Of a DNA stretch of 64,000 nucleotides, positions 51,331-61,788 are shown in pieces. How positions within the stretch are numbered: position 1 is the stretch's first letter; each line of letters begins with the position of its first letter. A program made the translations under genes and the position numbers. Under the pieces are notes generated by a model. The model saw only the letters and a program-made list of their open reading frames with translations, was not told where the DNA came from and ran no database searches. Location of the stretch: assembly GCF_000719285.1 (NCBI RefSeq), contig NZ_JOFS01000024.1, positions 1-64,000 on the forward strand, read 5' to 3'. Source of the stretch: Streptomyces bicolor. GTDB lineage: Bacteria; Actinomycetota; Actinomycetes; Streptomycetales; Streptomycetaceae.

Positions 51331-52962
51331 GTGAGTGGACACGAAGCGGAATCGGTACCAGTTCTCATCGTCGGCGGATCCCTGGTGGGTCTTTCCACTT
51401 CGGTTTTCCTGGGGCGCCATGGAATTGAGCACATGCTCGTCGAGCGGCATGCCGGGACATCGACGCACCCGCGTGGCCGTGGCAACAATCTACGCACCAT
51501 GGAGATTTTCCGGACCGCCGGCCTGGAGTCCCGTATTCGGGAGGCAGCGGGTGTTCTCGCCGGAAACGACGGCATCCTCCAGGTGGACACCCTCACCGGG
51601 GAGCAGCGCCGCTGGATCATCGGGGACATCTCCGGCGGCATGGACATCTCCCGGGTCAGCTCCTCGGACTGGTGCCTGTGCAGCCAGAACGATCTCGAGC
51701 CCGTCCTGCTGAACTACGCCCGCGACCAGGGCGCCGACATCCGCTTCGGCTCGGAGATGCTCTCCTTCGAGGACACCGGGGACGGCGTGCGGGCCCAGAT
51801 CATGCGCCGGGACACCGGTGAGACGTACACCGTGCACGCCGACTTCCTGGTGGCCGCCGACGGCCCACGGAGCCCCATCCGCGGTCAGCTCGGGATCGGC
51901 CAGTCAGGGCCGGGCGAGCTGTTCCACAACGTCAGCGTCACGTTCCGGAGCAGGGCGCTGAAGAACCACGTCGGAGAGAAACGATTCGTCGTCTGTTACG
52001 TCACCAACCCCGAGGGCGAGGGTGCCCTGCTGCCGGTGGACAACGAGGAACGGTGGGTGATCCACGTTCCCTGGTACCCCGACCGGGGCGAGGCCCTGGA
52101 GGACTTCACCGACGACAGGCTGGCGGCCCACATCCGCGCCGCCGTCGGCGTCACGGACATCGACGTCGAGATCACCGGGAAGGCACCCTGGCACGCCTCG
52201 AAGCGGGTCGCGGACAGCTACGGCGCGGGCCGGGTCTTCCTGGCCGGCGACTCGGCCCACGAGATGCCGCCCACCGGGGCGTTCGGCTCCAACACCGGCA
52301 TCCAGGACGCCCACAACCTCGCCTGGAAGCTGGCCTCGGTGATCCGCGGCTGGGCCGGCCTGCCGCTCCTCGAGTCCTACGAGCGGGAACGCCGGCCCGT
52401 GGCCCTCGCGACCGGCACACGCGCGTGCGTCCAGGCGGCCGACGAGCAGCACCCGGGATTCAGTCCCGACGCGGGGCGCAACGACGACCCGGCGGACCTG
52501 CTGACCGTCGCCCTCTGCTACCGGTACGCGTCGAACGCCGTGGTGGGTGCCTCACCCGAGCAGCCGATCGTCCCGGACTCCTTCCAGCTCGGCGGCGAAC
52601 CGGGGAGCCGTGCGCCCCATATGTGGGTCATGCGAGGCGCCGGCCGGATCTCCACGCTCGATCTGTACGAGCGTTCCTACGTGCTGCTCGCCGGGTCCGG
52701 CGGGCAGAAGTGGCGCAGCGCGGTGGAGAAGGCATCCCGGAACCTGGGCGTCCCGGTCGAGGCGTATCTCGTGGGAACGGGTGCCGATCACGACCTCGTC
52801 CCCGAACGGGACGCCGACTGGGCTGAGCTGCACGGCACGGCCGAGGACGGTGCCGTCCTGGTCCGCCCGGACGGCTTCGTCGCCTGGCGCGCGGACGCCG
52901 CGATGCCGGACGCCGACCGCGTCCTGACGAACGTGCTGCAGACGGTGCTCTGCCGCGACTGA
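51331..52962 (+). CDS. FAD-dependent aromatic polyketide hydroxylase (WhiE ORFVIII/TcmG type)
   Basis: A 543-residue class A flavoprotein monooxygenase. FAD Rossmann motif VLIVGGSLVGLSTSVFLGRH, ADGPRSPIRGQLG (NAD(P)H/FAD DG motif), and VFLAGDSAHEMPPTGAFGSN (GD motif). The C-terminal thioredoxin-like domain of the TcmG/PgaE group is present. The GTG at 51331 gives MSGHEAESVPVLIVGG; the Shine-Dalgarno signal is weak. In S. coelicolor whiE the equivalent gene is divergent from ORFI, while here it lies at the far end, convergent with the core operon. Confidence 0.9.
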   Translation: MSGHEAESVPVLIVGGSLVGLSTSVFLGRHGIEHMLVERHAGTSTHPRGRGNNLRTMEIFRTAGLESRIREAAGVLAGNDGILQVDTLTGEQRRWIIGDISGGMDISRVSSSDWCLCSQNDLEPVLLNYARDQGADIRFGSEMLSFEDTGDGVRAQIMRRDTGETYTVHADFLVAADGPRSPIRGQLGIGQSGPGELFHNVSVTFRSRALKNHVGEKRFVVCYVTNPEGEGALLPVDNEERWVIHVPWYPDRGEALEDFTDDRLAAHIRAAVGVTDIDVEITGKAPWHASKRVADSYGAGRVFLAGDSAHEMPPTGAFGSNTGIQDAHNLAWKLASVIRGWAGLPLLESYERERRPVALATGTRACVQAADEQHPGFSPDAGRNDDPADLLTVALCYRYASNAVVGASPEQPIVPDSFQLGGEPGSRAPHMWVMRGAGRISTLDLYERSYVLLAGSGGQKWRSAVEKASRNLGVPVEAYLVGTGADHDLVPERDADWAELHGTAEDGAVLVRPDGFVAWRADAAMPDADRVLTNVLQTVLCRD

Positions 52963-53043
52963 ACTCCCGCTCCCCTTCTGAACAAGCCATGCCTTTCTGA
53001 AACAAGCCATGCCTTCCGGCCAACCCACATCGAGGACGTTGTT

Positions 53044-54021
53044 ATGACCCCTGTCGGACGCGTCGACGTCCACCACCACTTCACCGCGCCCACCTGGCTC
53101 GACTGGGCCGAGGAACACGGCGTGGTCAACCGCGAGAAGCTGCCCTGGTGGACGCGCTGGGACCTGGACTCGGCACTGGAGGTCATGGACAAGACGGGCA
53201 TCGGCACCTCCGTCATGACCGTCGCGATGCTCGGCCGGTTCCGTTCGCGTGTCCAGCGCCAGGAGAGCGCCCGGGTCGCCCTGCGCGCGGCCGCCGACGT
53301 CGTCGAGAGCAACCCCGGGCGGTTCGCCTTCTTCACCCCCGTCTTCCTCGACGACCTGGAACTCTCGTCATGGAGCGTCCGGTACGGCATCGACGAACTC
53401 GGTGCCGTCGGGGTGAGCACGAGAACGAGCGTGGACGGCGCGGTCCTCGGGGACAAGTCGCACGACCGCCTCCTGCAGGAGCTGAACGAACGGTCCGCCG
53501 TCATCAGCACGCACCCCATGGAGGTGCCGGCCGCGAAGGACGGCGGGGCACTGCCGGGCATGCCGCCCTTCGTGTGCGACTTCCTGATGGACACGACCCG
53601 CGCGGCCATCAACCTCATCAGGAACGGCACCCTGGACCGCTACCCGAACCTCAGCTTCATCCTCCCGCACGGCGGCGGCTTCCTCCCCTACATGGCCACC
53701 CGACTGGAACTCTTCGGAGGGCGGATCACCCCGGAGATCGATCCCGGCCGGGTCCGCGACTACCTGCACCGGTTCTACTTCGACACGGCGGGCCCCATGT
53801 CCCCCTCGGCCACACCCACGCTGCTGGCGACGGTCGACCCCGCCCGCATCCTCTTCGGCACCGACTGGCCGCCCACCCCCGCCCATGTCATCGCCGACAA
53901 GGTGACGCCCGCGCTGGACAGCGATCCTTGTCTCTCGGAGCACCACCTCCGAGGCATCAACCGGCTGAACGCGCTCCGGCTCATGCCGGCACTCGCCGCC
54001 CGTGACCGGCTGACCGGCTGA
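53044..54021 (+). CDS. Amidohydrolase/ACMSD-type decarboxylase family protein
   Basis: A 325-residue TIM-barrel metal enzyme of the amidohydrolase-2 class. Metal ligands: VDVHHHF at the N terminus, His in AVISTHPMEVP, His in FILPHGGGFLPY and Asp in ILFGTDWPP. Members include ACMSD and gamma-resorcylate decarboxylase, which remove aromatic carboxylates without redox. It follows the hydroxylase on the same strand (81-base gap). A role in decarboxylating or ring-processing the polyketide is inferred. The last codons lie in an 8-bp tandem repeat (TGACCGGC x3, 54003-54026) that spans the stop. Confidence 0.87.
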   Translation: MTPVGRVDVHHHFTAPTWLDWAEEHGVVNREKLPWWTRWDLDSALEVMDKTGIGTSVMTVAMLGRFRSRVQRQESARVALRAAADVVESNPGRFAFFTPVFLDDLELSSWSVRYGIDELGAVGVSTRTSVDGAVLGDKSHDRLLQELNERSAVISTHPMEVPAAKDGGALPGMPPFVCDFLMDTTRAAINLIRNGTLDRYPNLSFILPHGGGFLPYMATRLELFGGRITPEIDPGRVRDYLHRFYFDTAGPMSPSATPTLLATVDPARILFGTDWPPTPAHVIADKVTPALDSDPCLSEHHLRGINRLNALRLMPALAARDRLTG

Positions 54022-54051
54022 CCGGCTGACACATGACCGGCTGACACGAAA

Positions 54052-54086
54052 GCCGCCGCCCGCGCTTCGTCAGCGCGCGCGGCGGC
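54052..54086. terminator. Terminator between amidohydrolase and cyclase genes
   Basis: A stem of 8 plus 5 bp with one mismatch (54052-54065 with 54073-54086, loop TTCGTCA), followed by CTTCTTCG. It separates two convergent genes. Confidence 0.75.
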
Positions 54087-54095
54087 CTTCTTCGT

Positions 54096-55130
<1,035 letters not shown>

Positions 55131-55212
55131 ACGGGTTCTCCTTGTCGTACAGGTGCGGAGGTGGTGCCTCCGGGCCGGCGCCCGTCCACGGCGTCGGCCG
55201 GGGGCACGCGTA

Positions 55213-56466
55213 TTAGGCGGCGGATCCGGGCCCGCGACGCAGGACGAGCGCCGAGTTGGAGCCCATGAGCCCCCGGCTGAGGATCAGGGCCGTGCGCAGT
55301 TCGGCCGGGCGGGCCGTGGAGGTCACCAGATCGATGTCGTGGCAGACGTCGAAGACGCCCGGCGTCGGGGGAATCTGCCCGTGCTCCATGGCGAGCACCG
55401 CGGCGGCGATGTCCAGCAGGGGTGCCCCGCAGTAGGACCGGCCGATGCCGGCCTTGGGGGCCGTGACGGGCACTCGGGTGCCGTGCGGGCCGAGGGCGTC
55501 GGCGAGGGCGAGCGCCTCGGCGCGGTCCGCCTCCGGTACCCCCATCGCGTCGGCGAAGACGACGTCCACCTCCTCCGGCGCGCAGCCGGCCTCGTCGAGC
55601 GCGCCCTTGATGGCCTGCGCGAGCCCCTCCCGTGACCGGTCCCAGCGCGAGGCGCCGGTGAAGGTGGCGGCGTGACCCGCCACCGTGGCCCGGACGGCCG
55701 CGCCCCGGCGCTGTGCCCGCCCCAGGTCCTCGACGATGAGTACGGCCCCGCCCTCCGCGGGCACGAAGCCGCAGGCCGCCGAGGTGAAGGGGCGGTAGGC
55801 GCGGGCCGGGTCCTCGACGGTGCTGAGTTCGCGGTACCCGAGCTGGCAGACCGCCGAGTAGGGGGCGAGCGGCGCCTCGGCCGCCCCGACCACGATCACG
55901 TCCGTTCCCCGCCGTACGGCCTGGGCGGCGAGCGCGACGGCGTCCAGGCCGCCGGCCTCGTCGCTGGCCACCACCCCGCAGGGGCCCTTGAAGCCCTTGC
56001 GGATGGATATCTGGCCGGTGCTGGCGGCGTAGAACCAGGCGATGGACTGGTAGGGCCCGACGAACCGGGAGCCCTGCCCCCACAGTTTCTGCAGTTCCCG
56101 CTGCCCGAACTCGCCGCCGCCGGAGCCGGCCGCGGTGACCACGCCGACGGAGTACGGCGAGTCGGCGGCGCTGCTGCTCAGCCCTGCGTCCTGCAGGGCG
56201 GCGTCGGCGGCGGCCAGGGCGTAGTGGGTGAAGCGGTCGGTCTGGACGAGGAAGGTCTCCTCGATGAGCGCCGACGGGTCGAATCCCCGGACCTCGCCGG
56301 CGACGCGGAGCGGGAGGTGCTCGCAGCCCTCCCGGGTTATTCGGTCGAGGACGCTCGCTCCTTCCTTGACGGACTTCCAGTAGGTCTCCGTGTGCTGGCC
56401 GTTGGGCGCGACCACGCCGATGCCCGTGACGGCGGTGTGCCGGGGACGTATGCCACTCTCACTCAT
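55213..56466 (-). CDS. Chain length factor (KS-beta)
   Basis: A 417-residue KS-like protein. The KS-alpha active-site Cys is missing: the matching region reads [20 protein letters not shown], where many CLFs have EQAGG, so Gln is replaced by Glu. [20 protein letters not shown] and [16 protein letters not shown] are typical. It pairs with KS-alpha and sets chain length. The ATG at 56466 overlaps the KS-alpha stop (ATGA). Confidence 0.95.
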   Translation of the reverse strand: MSESGIRPRHTAVTGIGVVAPNGQHTETYWKSVKEGASVLDRITREGCEHLPLRVAGEVRGFDPSALIEETFLVQTDRFTHYALAAADAALQDAGLSSSAADSPYSVGVVTAAGSGGGEFGQRELQKLWGQGSRFVGPYQSIAWFYAASTGQISIRKGFKGPCGVVASDEAGGLDAVALAAQAVRRGTDVIVVGAAEAPLAPYSAVCQLGYRELSTVEDPARAYRPFTSAACGFVPAEGGAVLIVEDLGRAQRRGAAVRATVAGHAATFTGASRWDRSREGLAQAIKGALDEAGCAPEEVDVVFADAMGVPEADRAEALALADALGPHGTRVPVTAPKAGIGRSYCGAPLLDIAAAVLAMEHGQIPPTPGVFDVCHDIDLVTSTARPAELRTALILSRGLMGSNSALVLRRGPGSAA

Positions 56467-57731
56467 CGATTCCTCCCACTCGGCCCCGTCAGAAGCACCG
56501 CGGACTGGAACCCGCCGAAGCCGCTGCCCACGGAGAGCACGTTGTCGAGCCGGCGGGAGCGTGCGGTTCGCGGTACGTAGTCCAGGTCGCACTCGGGGTC
56601 CGGGGTCTCGTAGTTCGCCGTGGGCGGGACCACCTGGCGGGCCAGGGCGAGGACGCAGGCGACGACCTCGATCGCGCCGATCGCGCCGAGCGAATGGCCC
56701 ACCATGGACTTGATCGAGCTCATGGGCGTGTCGTAGGCGTGGGCACCCAGGGACTTCTTGACCGCGGCGGTCTCGTGCCGGTCGTTCTGCCGGGTGCCCG
56801 AGCCGTGCGCGTTGACGTAGTCGATGTCGGTGGGGTTCACGCGCGCGTGGTCGAGGGCGACGTCGATGGCCCGGGCCATCTCCAGGCCCTCACCGGTCAG
56901 ACCGGTCATGTGGTAGGCGTTGCCGAAGGTGGCGTAGCCGCCGATCTCGCAGTAGACGTGCGCTCCGCGCGCGCGGGCGTGCTCCAGTTCCTCCAGTACG
57001 AGTACGGCGGCGCCCTCGCCCATGACGAATCCGTCGCGATGGGCGTCGAAGGGCCGGGAGGCGTGCTCCGGGTCGTCGTTGTTGGGTGACGTGGCCTTGA
57101 TGGCGTCGAAACAGGCCATGGTGATCGGGGAGATCGGCGAGTCCGACGCCCCGGCGATGCAGATGTCGGCGCGGCCCTCCTCGATGGTGTGGAAGGCGTA
57201 GCCCACCGCGTCGAGCCCGGAGGTGCAGCCGGTGGAGACGGTCTGCACCGGCCCCTGGGCGCCGAACCGTTCGGCGACGTCCGCCGCGAGCGTGCTCGGC
57301 GAGAACGCCCGGTGCAGTTCCGGTTCGGCGGCGCGGTGGTCGACGTCCCAGCGTTTGCCCCGTTCGCTGACCAGGACGTAGTCGTGCTCCAGCCGGGTCG
57401 TGCCGCCCACCGCGCTGCCCAGGGACACGGCCACGCGCCAGGGGTTCTCCTCGGCGAAGCAGACACCGCTGTCGGTGACGGCCTCGGTCGCGGCGACCAG
57501 GGCGAACTGTATGTAGCGGTCGGCTCGTTCGGCCTGCTCGGGGTCGAGGCCGCGGGCGAGCGGGTCGAAGTCGCACTCGGCGGCGATGCGGGAGCGCAGT
57601 CCCTCGGGGTCGAAGAGAGTGATGCCCCGTGTCGCGGTACGGCCGCTCGAGAGGAGGTCCCAGAACGCGGGCACCCCGATTCCTCCCGGAGCGACCACGC
57701 CTATGCCGGTGACCGCCACCCGCCGGCTCAC
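56463..57731 (-). CDS. Ketosynthase KS-alpha of the type II PKS
   Basis: A 422-residue ketosynthase. Catalytic Cys in [15 protein letters not shown], His in [16 protein letters not shown] and His in [14 protein letters not shown] are all present. [20 protein letters not shown] is the family N terminus. The GTG start overlaps the cupin stop (GTGA). With CLF and ACP it makes up the minimal PKS. The sequence type is that of spore-pigment synthases. Confidence 0.97.
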   Translation of the reverse strand: MSRRVAVTGIGVVAPGGIGVPAFWDLLSSGRTATRGITLFDPEGLRSRIAAECDFDPLARGLDPEQAERADRYIQFALVAATEAVTDSGVCFAEENPWRVAVSLGSAVGGTTRLEHDYVLVSERGKRWDVDHRAAEPELHRAFSPSTLAADVAERFGAQGPVQTVSTGCTSGLDAVGYAFHTIEEGRADICIAGASDSPISPITMACFDAIKATSPNNDDPEHASRPFDAHRDGFVMGEGAAVLVLEELEHARARGAHVYCEIGGYATFGNAYHMTGLTGEGLEMARAIDVALDHARVNPTDIDYVNAHGSGTRQNDRHETAAVKKSLGAHAYDTPMSSIKSMVGHSLGAIGAIEVVACVLALARQVVPPTANYETPDPECDLDYVPRTARSRRLDNVLSVGSGFGGFQSAVLLTGPSGRNR

Positions 57732-58192
57732 GACAGGACCCCCGGTCGTTCGGGCTGCCCGCCCTCCTCCTGGACGAGCGGGTAGGCCTTGACGTCGTCG
57801 CTGATCTCCGGGGCCTCGGTGTCGACATGGCCGAGGCTGGGCTTCGGTGCGAGCGGGCCCAGGTGGAAGACCATCCGTGCCTCCTCGTCACCGACGTTGC
57901 GGAAGCGGTGCCGCATGTTGATCGGGATCATCAGGCCCTGGTCGGAGCGGAGCGGAAACGTTTCTCCGTCCAGGTCGACCTCCAGCCTGCCCTCGACCAC
58001 GTACACGAACTCCTCGGAGTACGGGTGGTAGTGCTCGCTGATGCGTTCGCCGGGCCGCATGATGGCCAGGCCCATGAACCCGCTCGTGGCACCCACCGTG
58101 ACAGGGGTGAGCAACGTGCGCAGGTCGCCCCCGCGCTTGCGGTTGGGCTCGATCTCTCGGATGTCCACGACGCGCGGGCGCATCTTGTCCAT
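57728..58192 (-). CDS. Cupin protein (WhiE ORFII-like)
   Basis: A 154-residue single-domain cupin with [20 protein letters not shown] (metal motif 1: HxH...E) and [19 protein letters not shown] (motif 2). The N terminus [20 protein letters not shown] matches the spore-pigment cupins. These are required for normal WhiE pigment but have no firmly assigned reaction. Translationally coupled to KS-alpha. Confidence 0.92.
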   Translation of the reverse strand: MDKMRPRVVDIREIEPNRKRGGDLRTLLTPVTVGATSGFMGLAIMRPGERISEHYHPYSEEFVYVVEGRLEVDLDGETFPLRSDQGLMIPINMRHRFRNVGDEEARMVFHLGPLAPKPSLGHVDTEAPEISDDVKAYPLVQEEGGQPERPGVLS

Positions 58193-58243
58193 GGTCTGTC
58201 TCCAGGTCGGTCGATGGGGTGTTGGTCCCTCAGGGCCTGTCGG

Positions 58244-59356
58244 TCAGGCCTGCTCGGCGGCCCTGCGGTCGGTGATCAGGCTCATGTCGGCGTGCGCCAG
58301 GAGACGGGTCGCCTCCCGCTCGCCGGTGAGCGGTCCCGCCACGCCGAGTGCGGCGCCGTCCAGCAGACGGGCCAGCACGGCGGGCTTCCTCGGGCCATGG
58401 ATGCCGAGCGCCATGACCGGGTCGGTCTCGGGATCACCCCGTACGTCGATGAGACGGACGACGATGTCCTCGCGCTGGAAGACGGTGCTGCGGTGCACGG
58501 GGCCGGCCGGGTCGGCCGCCGCGGTCTCGTCCTGCTTGGAGAGCAACCGGGCCAGCGCCATGCCGCAGCCCGGGCGGGCCGGGTAGTACAGGGCGTGCCG
58601 CGTGATGTCGTCCGGTTCCGGTCCGCCGCGTGCCACGTGGTGCACGGGCGGCATGGCGGCGCGGGCGAAGAAGGCCCGCGCGGACTCGGGGTCCGACAGG
58701 TCCCGGCGCTGTTCCAGATGCGGGTTGAGAGCCTCCTCGACGGCCCGCACCTCCGGCTGGCGCGAGACGTGGCGCAGGGCCGCCATCAGGTCGCCCTCCA
58801 CCTCGACGGTGCGCACGACCCGGTTGCCGTGCATGAACAGGGTGGTGCGGCGCAGGCTCGTGGAGTCGTCGACGCGGGCCTGGGGCGGGGCGTACCCGGC
58901 GAGGATCTCCGCGACCTTGGACTCGGAGCCGGGCTTGACGGTGAAGGTCAGGGCGTGGCGCGTGACCCCGTCGCCGACCCGCACGGCCGCCTGCAGTCCA
59001 CCGATGCCCGGGCGGGCGCCGCCGGTCTCGCGGACGATGCCGTAGCGCATCGACCTCAGTTCGCGGACGCACTTCTGCAGGGGCTTGACCGTGTCGAAGT
59101 GCTCTTCACTGTTCACCCAGGCGAGGTACGGCGGGGCGGTCGCCCACTCGCTCGTGATGAGCCACTGGTTCGGGTTCTCCAGGGACTGGCACAACTGGTC
59201 ACCGAGGTGACCGGGGACCGACGCGACTCGGTCACGCATCTGCTCGTAGGCGTCGAGGAACTCTTGCTGGGCACCTTCGTGGAGATCGACGAGCAGGGTG
59301 ACGCGCATCCTGGAGCCGTCGAACGCCGACTGGGATGTGTAGGGCGAAGTGGTCAT
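58244..59356 (-). CDS. SchA/CurD-like protein (WhiE ORFI-like)
   Basis: A 370-residue protein, first gene of the core operon. It has an N-terminal ABM/SchA domain (VTLLVDLHEGAQQEFLDAYE; PGHLGDQLCQSLENPNQWLI) and two SchA/CurD modules (THRHALTF-type VTRHALTFTVKPGSESKVAE and DITRHALYYPARPGCGMALA). The ATG at 59356 is chosen because the frame above it is unlike any homologue. The function in the pigment pathway is not established. Residues about 15-110 are homologous to the small gene at 49588. Confidence 0.9.
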   Translation of the reverse strand: MTTSPYTSQSAFDGSRMRVTLLVDLHEGAQQEFLDAYEQMRDRVASVPGHLGDQLCQSLENPNQWLITSEWATAPPYLAWVNSEEHFDTVKPLQKCVRELRSMRYGIVRETGGARPGIGGLQAAVRVGDGVTRHALTFTVKPGSESKVAEILAGYAPPQARVDDSTSLRRTTLFMHGNRVVRTVEVEGDLMAALRHVSRQPEVRAVEEALNPHLEQRRDLSDPESARAFFARAAMPPVHHVARGGPEPDDITRHALYYPARPGCGMALARLLSKQDETAAADPAGPVHRSTVFQREDIVVRLIDVRGDPETDPVMALGIHGPRKPAVLARLLDGAALGVAGPLTGEREATRLLAHADMSLITDRRAAEQA

Positions 59357-59623
59357 CCGGCAGACCCTTCCTTCGCGGGAGCAAGCGGCGGCCGTCCCTG
59401 TCCACCAGCGCGAACGCGGGTTCGGCCCTGAGCCTTCATCGTGGGTCAGGGCCCCGGGCTCCGCGAGCCGCAGCGGCCAATTGAGGGATCTGCCGGTCGG
59501 ACGCGTCGGAAGGCGTGTGCGGCAGCGGCGACTTGACTCACCCTCGCAAAGGGTTCTCGCCCCGTGCGGTGGCCGGGCGGCGAACCGAAGTACCCCTTCG
59601 CCGGACGGAGTTGGACACGACAA
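59357..59623. other. 267-base gap upstream of the pigment core operon
   Basis: This holds the minus-strand promoter for the polyketide operon. No gene is visible. I could not pick out a clear sigma-factor motif. No regulator gene of SARP type occurs in the cluster. Confidence 0.4.
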
Positions 59624-59668
59624 CGCGCCGGGGCGGACGTACGGCTTGCGTACGTCCGCCCCGGCGCG
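59624..59668 (-). terminator. Perfect 20-bp hairpin after the MTH1187 gene
   Basis: Arms 59624-59643 and 59649-59668 are exact reverse complements with a 5-base loop (GCTTG). It starts 9 bases after the stop of the gene at 59678. It isolates that gene from the pigment operon. Confidence 0.9.
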
Positions 59669-59677
59669 TGCCACTGC

Positions 59678-59971
59678 CTATGGGGCCAGATGCCGCTCCA
59701 CGGTCTCCACCTTGGAGGTGAGACCGTCGGTCACGCCGGGCCTGATGTCCGCCTTGAGCACCAGCGACACCCGGGGCGCCCGCTCCTCGACGACCGCGAC
59801 GGCGCGCTTGACTACGTCCATGACCTCGTCCCAGTCGCCCTCGACGGAGGTGAACATCGCGTCGGTGCGGTGGGGCAGACCCGACTCGCGGACCACCCGG
59901 ACGGCGTCGGCGACGTACTCCCCCACGTCCTCGCCGACGCCGAGCGGCGTCACGGAAAACGCGACGATCAT
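59678..59971 (-). CDS. MTH1187/YqgV-family thiamine-binding-type protein
   Basis: A 97-residue ferredoxin-like protein. [40 protein letters not shown] and [16 protein letters not shown] fit the MTH1187 (DUF77) family, whose members bind thiamine or related HMP. The ATG at 59971 overlaps the stop of the upstream DUF3817 gene (ATGA). Confidence 0.88.
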   Translation of the reverse strand: MIVAFSVTPLGVGEDVGEYVADAVRVVRESGLPHRTDAMFTSVEGDWDEVMDVVKRAVAVVEERAPRVSLVLKADIRPGVTDGLTSKVETVERHLAP

Positions 59972-60312
59972 GCGTTGACCTTGCCTTCCCGGCGGGCGCG
60001 GGCGGCGATGACCGCGTCCTCGGCCTCGCGCTTGAGCTTGCGGTCGGCAAAGAAGCCGCCGGTCGGGAGGACGGAGAGGACGAAGTAGATCGCCGCCGTC
60101 TTCTTGGACCACTTGGTGCGGTTCCAGGCGTCCGCCCAGAAGATCACGTACAGGATGAAGAGAACGCCGTGGATCATGCCCATCGGCCGGACGGCGTCGA
60201 ACTCGGTGGTCCGCTTCAGCACCGAGCAGACGAGCAGGATCAGGAACGACACCGCCTCTGGGGCCGAGACGAGACGGAGGCGGCGGAGGGCGGTGGCGGT
60301 CTTGATGTCCAC
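59968..60312 (-). CDS. DUF3817 membrane protein, second copy
   Basis: A 114-residue protein with three membrane helices ([38 protein letters not shown], and the [18 protein letters not shown] segment). HGVLFILY and [10 protein letters not shown] match the copy at 48623-48955. It is coupled to the MTH1187 gene. In S. coelicolor (from memory) the two DUF3817 genes lie close together, so the polyketide cluster looks inserted between them. Confidence 0.87.
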   Translation of the reverse strand: MDIKTATALRRLRLVSAPEAVSFLILLVCSVLKRTTEFDAVRPMGMIHGVLFILYVIFWADAWNRTKWSKKTAAIYFVLSVLPTGGFFADRKLKREAEDAVIAARARREGKVNA

Positions 60313-60497
60313 GGGTCACCTTCGGTGGGGTTCGGTGGGAGTGACGTCGGTCGGCTCGGCTCAGCTTGTGAACGGGGGCACAAGCGCTCGCCCATTGTGG
60401 CAAATGCCGGGGGGTGGGTGTGGCTCGGGGTCCCGTCAGGGGTGAAGTCCACCTACGGGATCTGTTGGCGGCAGGCACCTGCGGTTACCTTCGCTGC

Positions 60498-61136
60498 GTG
60501 GCGATGTTCCGACTTCAGGGCAGCAAGGTGCTCGCCGTCGACATGACCGGGGACGCCGTGAAGGCGAAGAACGGCTCGATGGTCGCGTACGACGGGCAGA
60601 TGGCCTTCAAGAAGATGAGCGGCGGCGGTGAGGGCCTCAGGGGCATGGTGACCCGGCGCCTCACCGGCGAGCAGATGACGATGATGGAGGTGAAGGGGCA
60701 CGGGACGTGCTGGTTCGCGGACCGCGCCTCCGAGATCAACCTCGTGAGCCTCCAGGGCGACAAGCTCTACGTCGAGTCGAGCAACCTGCTCGCGACCGAC
60801 GCCGGCTTGCGCACCGGCACGTCCTTCACGGGCATGCGCGGCGCCTCCCAGGGCAACGGGCTGTTCACGACCACCGTCGAGGGGCACGGACAGGCGGCGA
60901 TCATGTCGGACGGGCCGGCCGTGGTGCTGCGGGTCAGCTCGCAGTACCCGCTGACCGTCGACCCGGGGGCGTATGTGGCCCATCAGGGGAACCTGCGGCA
61001 GTCCTTCCAGTCCGGTGTGACGTTCCGCACGCTCATGGGCGAGGGCGGCGGCGAGGCGTTCCAGATCCGGTTCGAGGGGGACGGGCTGGTGTACGTACAG
61101 CCGAGCGAGCGGAACACGATCGCGGGGGATGTGTGA
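60498..61136 (+). CDS. AIM24-family protein, first of three
   Basis: A 212-residue AIM24 (TerD-adjacent, beta-helix-like) protein. FRLQGSKVLAVDMTGDAVKA, GMVTRRLTGEQMTMMEVKGH and VEGHGQAAIMSDGPAVVLRV are characteristic. The GTG at 60498 follows TTACCT by 9 bases, so the message may be leaderless; an ATG two codons on is the alternative. The family's biochemical role is unknown. It starts a tight three-gene operon. Confidence 0.85.
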   Translation: MAMFRLQGSKVLAVDMTGDAVKAKNGSMVAYDGQMAFKKMSGGGEGLRGMVTRRLTGEQMTMMEVKGHGTCWFADRASEINLVSLQGDKLYVESSNLLATDAGLRTGTSFTGMRGASQGNGLFTTTVEGHGQAAIMSDGPAVVLRVSSQYPLTVDPGAYVAHQGNLRQSFQSGVTFRTLMGEGGGEAFQIRFEGDGLVYVQPSERNTIAGDV

Positions 61137-61137
61137 C

Positions 61138-61788
61138 ATGGGCTTCCGCGAGATCAACTCCAAGATGGTCGAGGCCACGGTGATGCCCGGGCAGCGGCTG
61201 TTCAGCCAGCGCGGCGCGATGCTCGCCTACCAGGGCGAGGTGTCCTTCACCCCGAACACGGCCGGCGGCCAGGGCGGCCTCATGTCGATGATCGGGCGCC
61301 GGGTGGCGAACGAGGACACCCCGCTGATGACCGTCGAGGGCAGCGGCACGGTCCTCTTCGGGCACGGCGGCCACCACGTCCAGGTGATCAACCTCTCCGG
61401 CGACACCCTGTGCGTCGAGGCGGACCGCCTCCTCGCCTTCGAGGGCACCCTCCAGCAGGGCACGATGTTCCTCGGCTCGCAGGGCGGGGTGATGGGCATG
61501 GTCCGGGGGCAGATCAGCGGGCAGGGCCTGTTCACGACCACCCTCAAGGGGCACGGGGCGGTGGCCGTGATGGCGCACGGCGGCGTCTTCGAGATCCCGA
61601 TCACCCCGCAGCGCCCCGTCCATGTCGACCCCCAGGCCTATGTCGCCCACCACGGTGACGTACGCAACAAGCTGTCCACCGCCCTGGGCTGGCGCGACAT
61701 GGTGGGCCGCGGCTCCGGCGAGGCCTTCCAGCTGGAGCTCAGCGGCAATGGTGCGGTGTACGTCCAGGCGTCGGAGGAGAAGCTGTGA
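61138..61788 (+). CDS. AIM24-family protein, second of three
   Basis: A 216-residue AIM24 protein. REINSKMVEATVMPGQRLFS, FTPNTAGGQGGLMSMIGRRV and FTTTLKGHGAVAVMAHGGVF align with the first copy. The ATG at 61138 starts one base after the first copy's stop (TGACATG). The Gly-rich GGQGGLMSMIGRR turn is conserved, and the length is normal. Confidence 0.87.
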   Translation: MGFREINSKMVEATVMPGQRLFSQRGAMLAYQGEVSFTPNTAGGQGGLMSMIGRRVANEDTPLMTVEGSGTVLFGHGGHHVQVINLSGDTLCVEADRLLAFEGTLQQGTMFLGSQGGVMGMVRGQISGQGLFTTTLKGHGAVAVMAHGGVFEIPITPQRPVHVDPQAYVAHHGDVRNKLSTALGWRDMVGRGSGEAFQLELSGNGAVYVQASEEKL

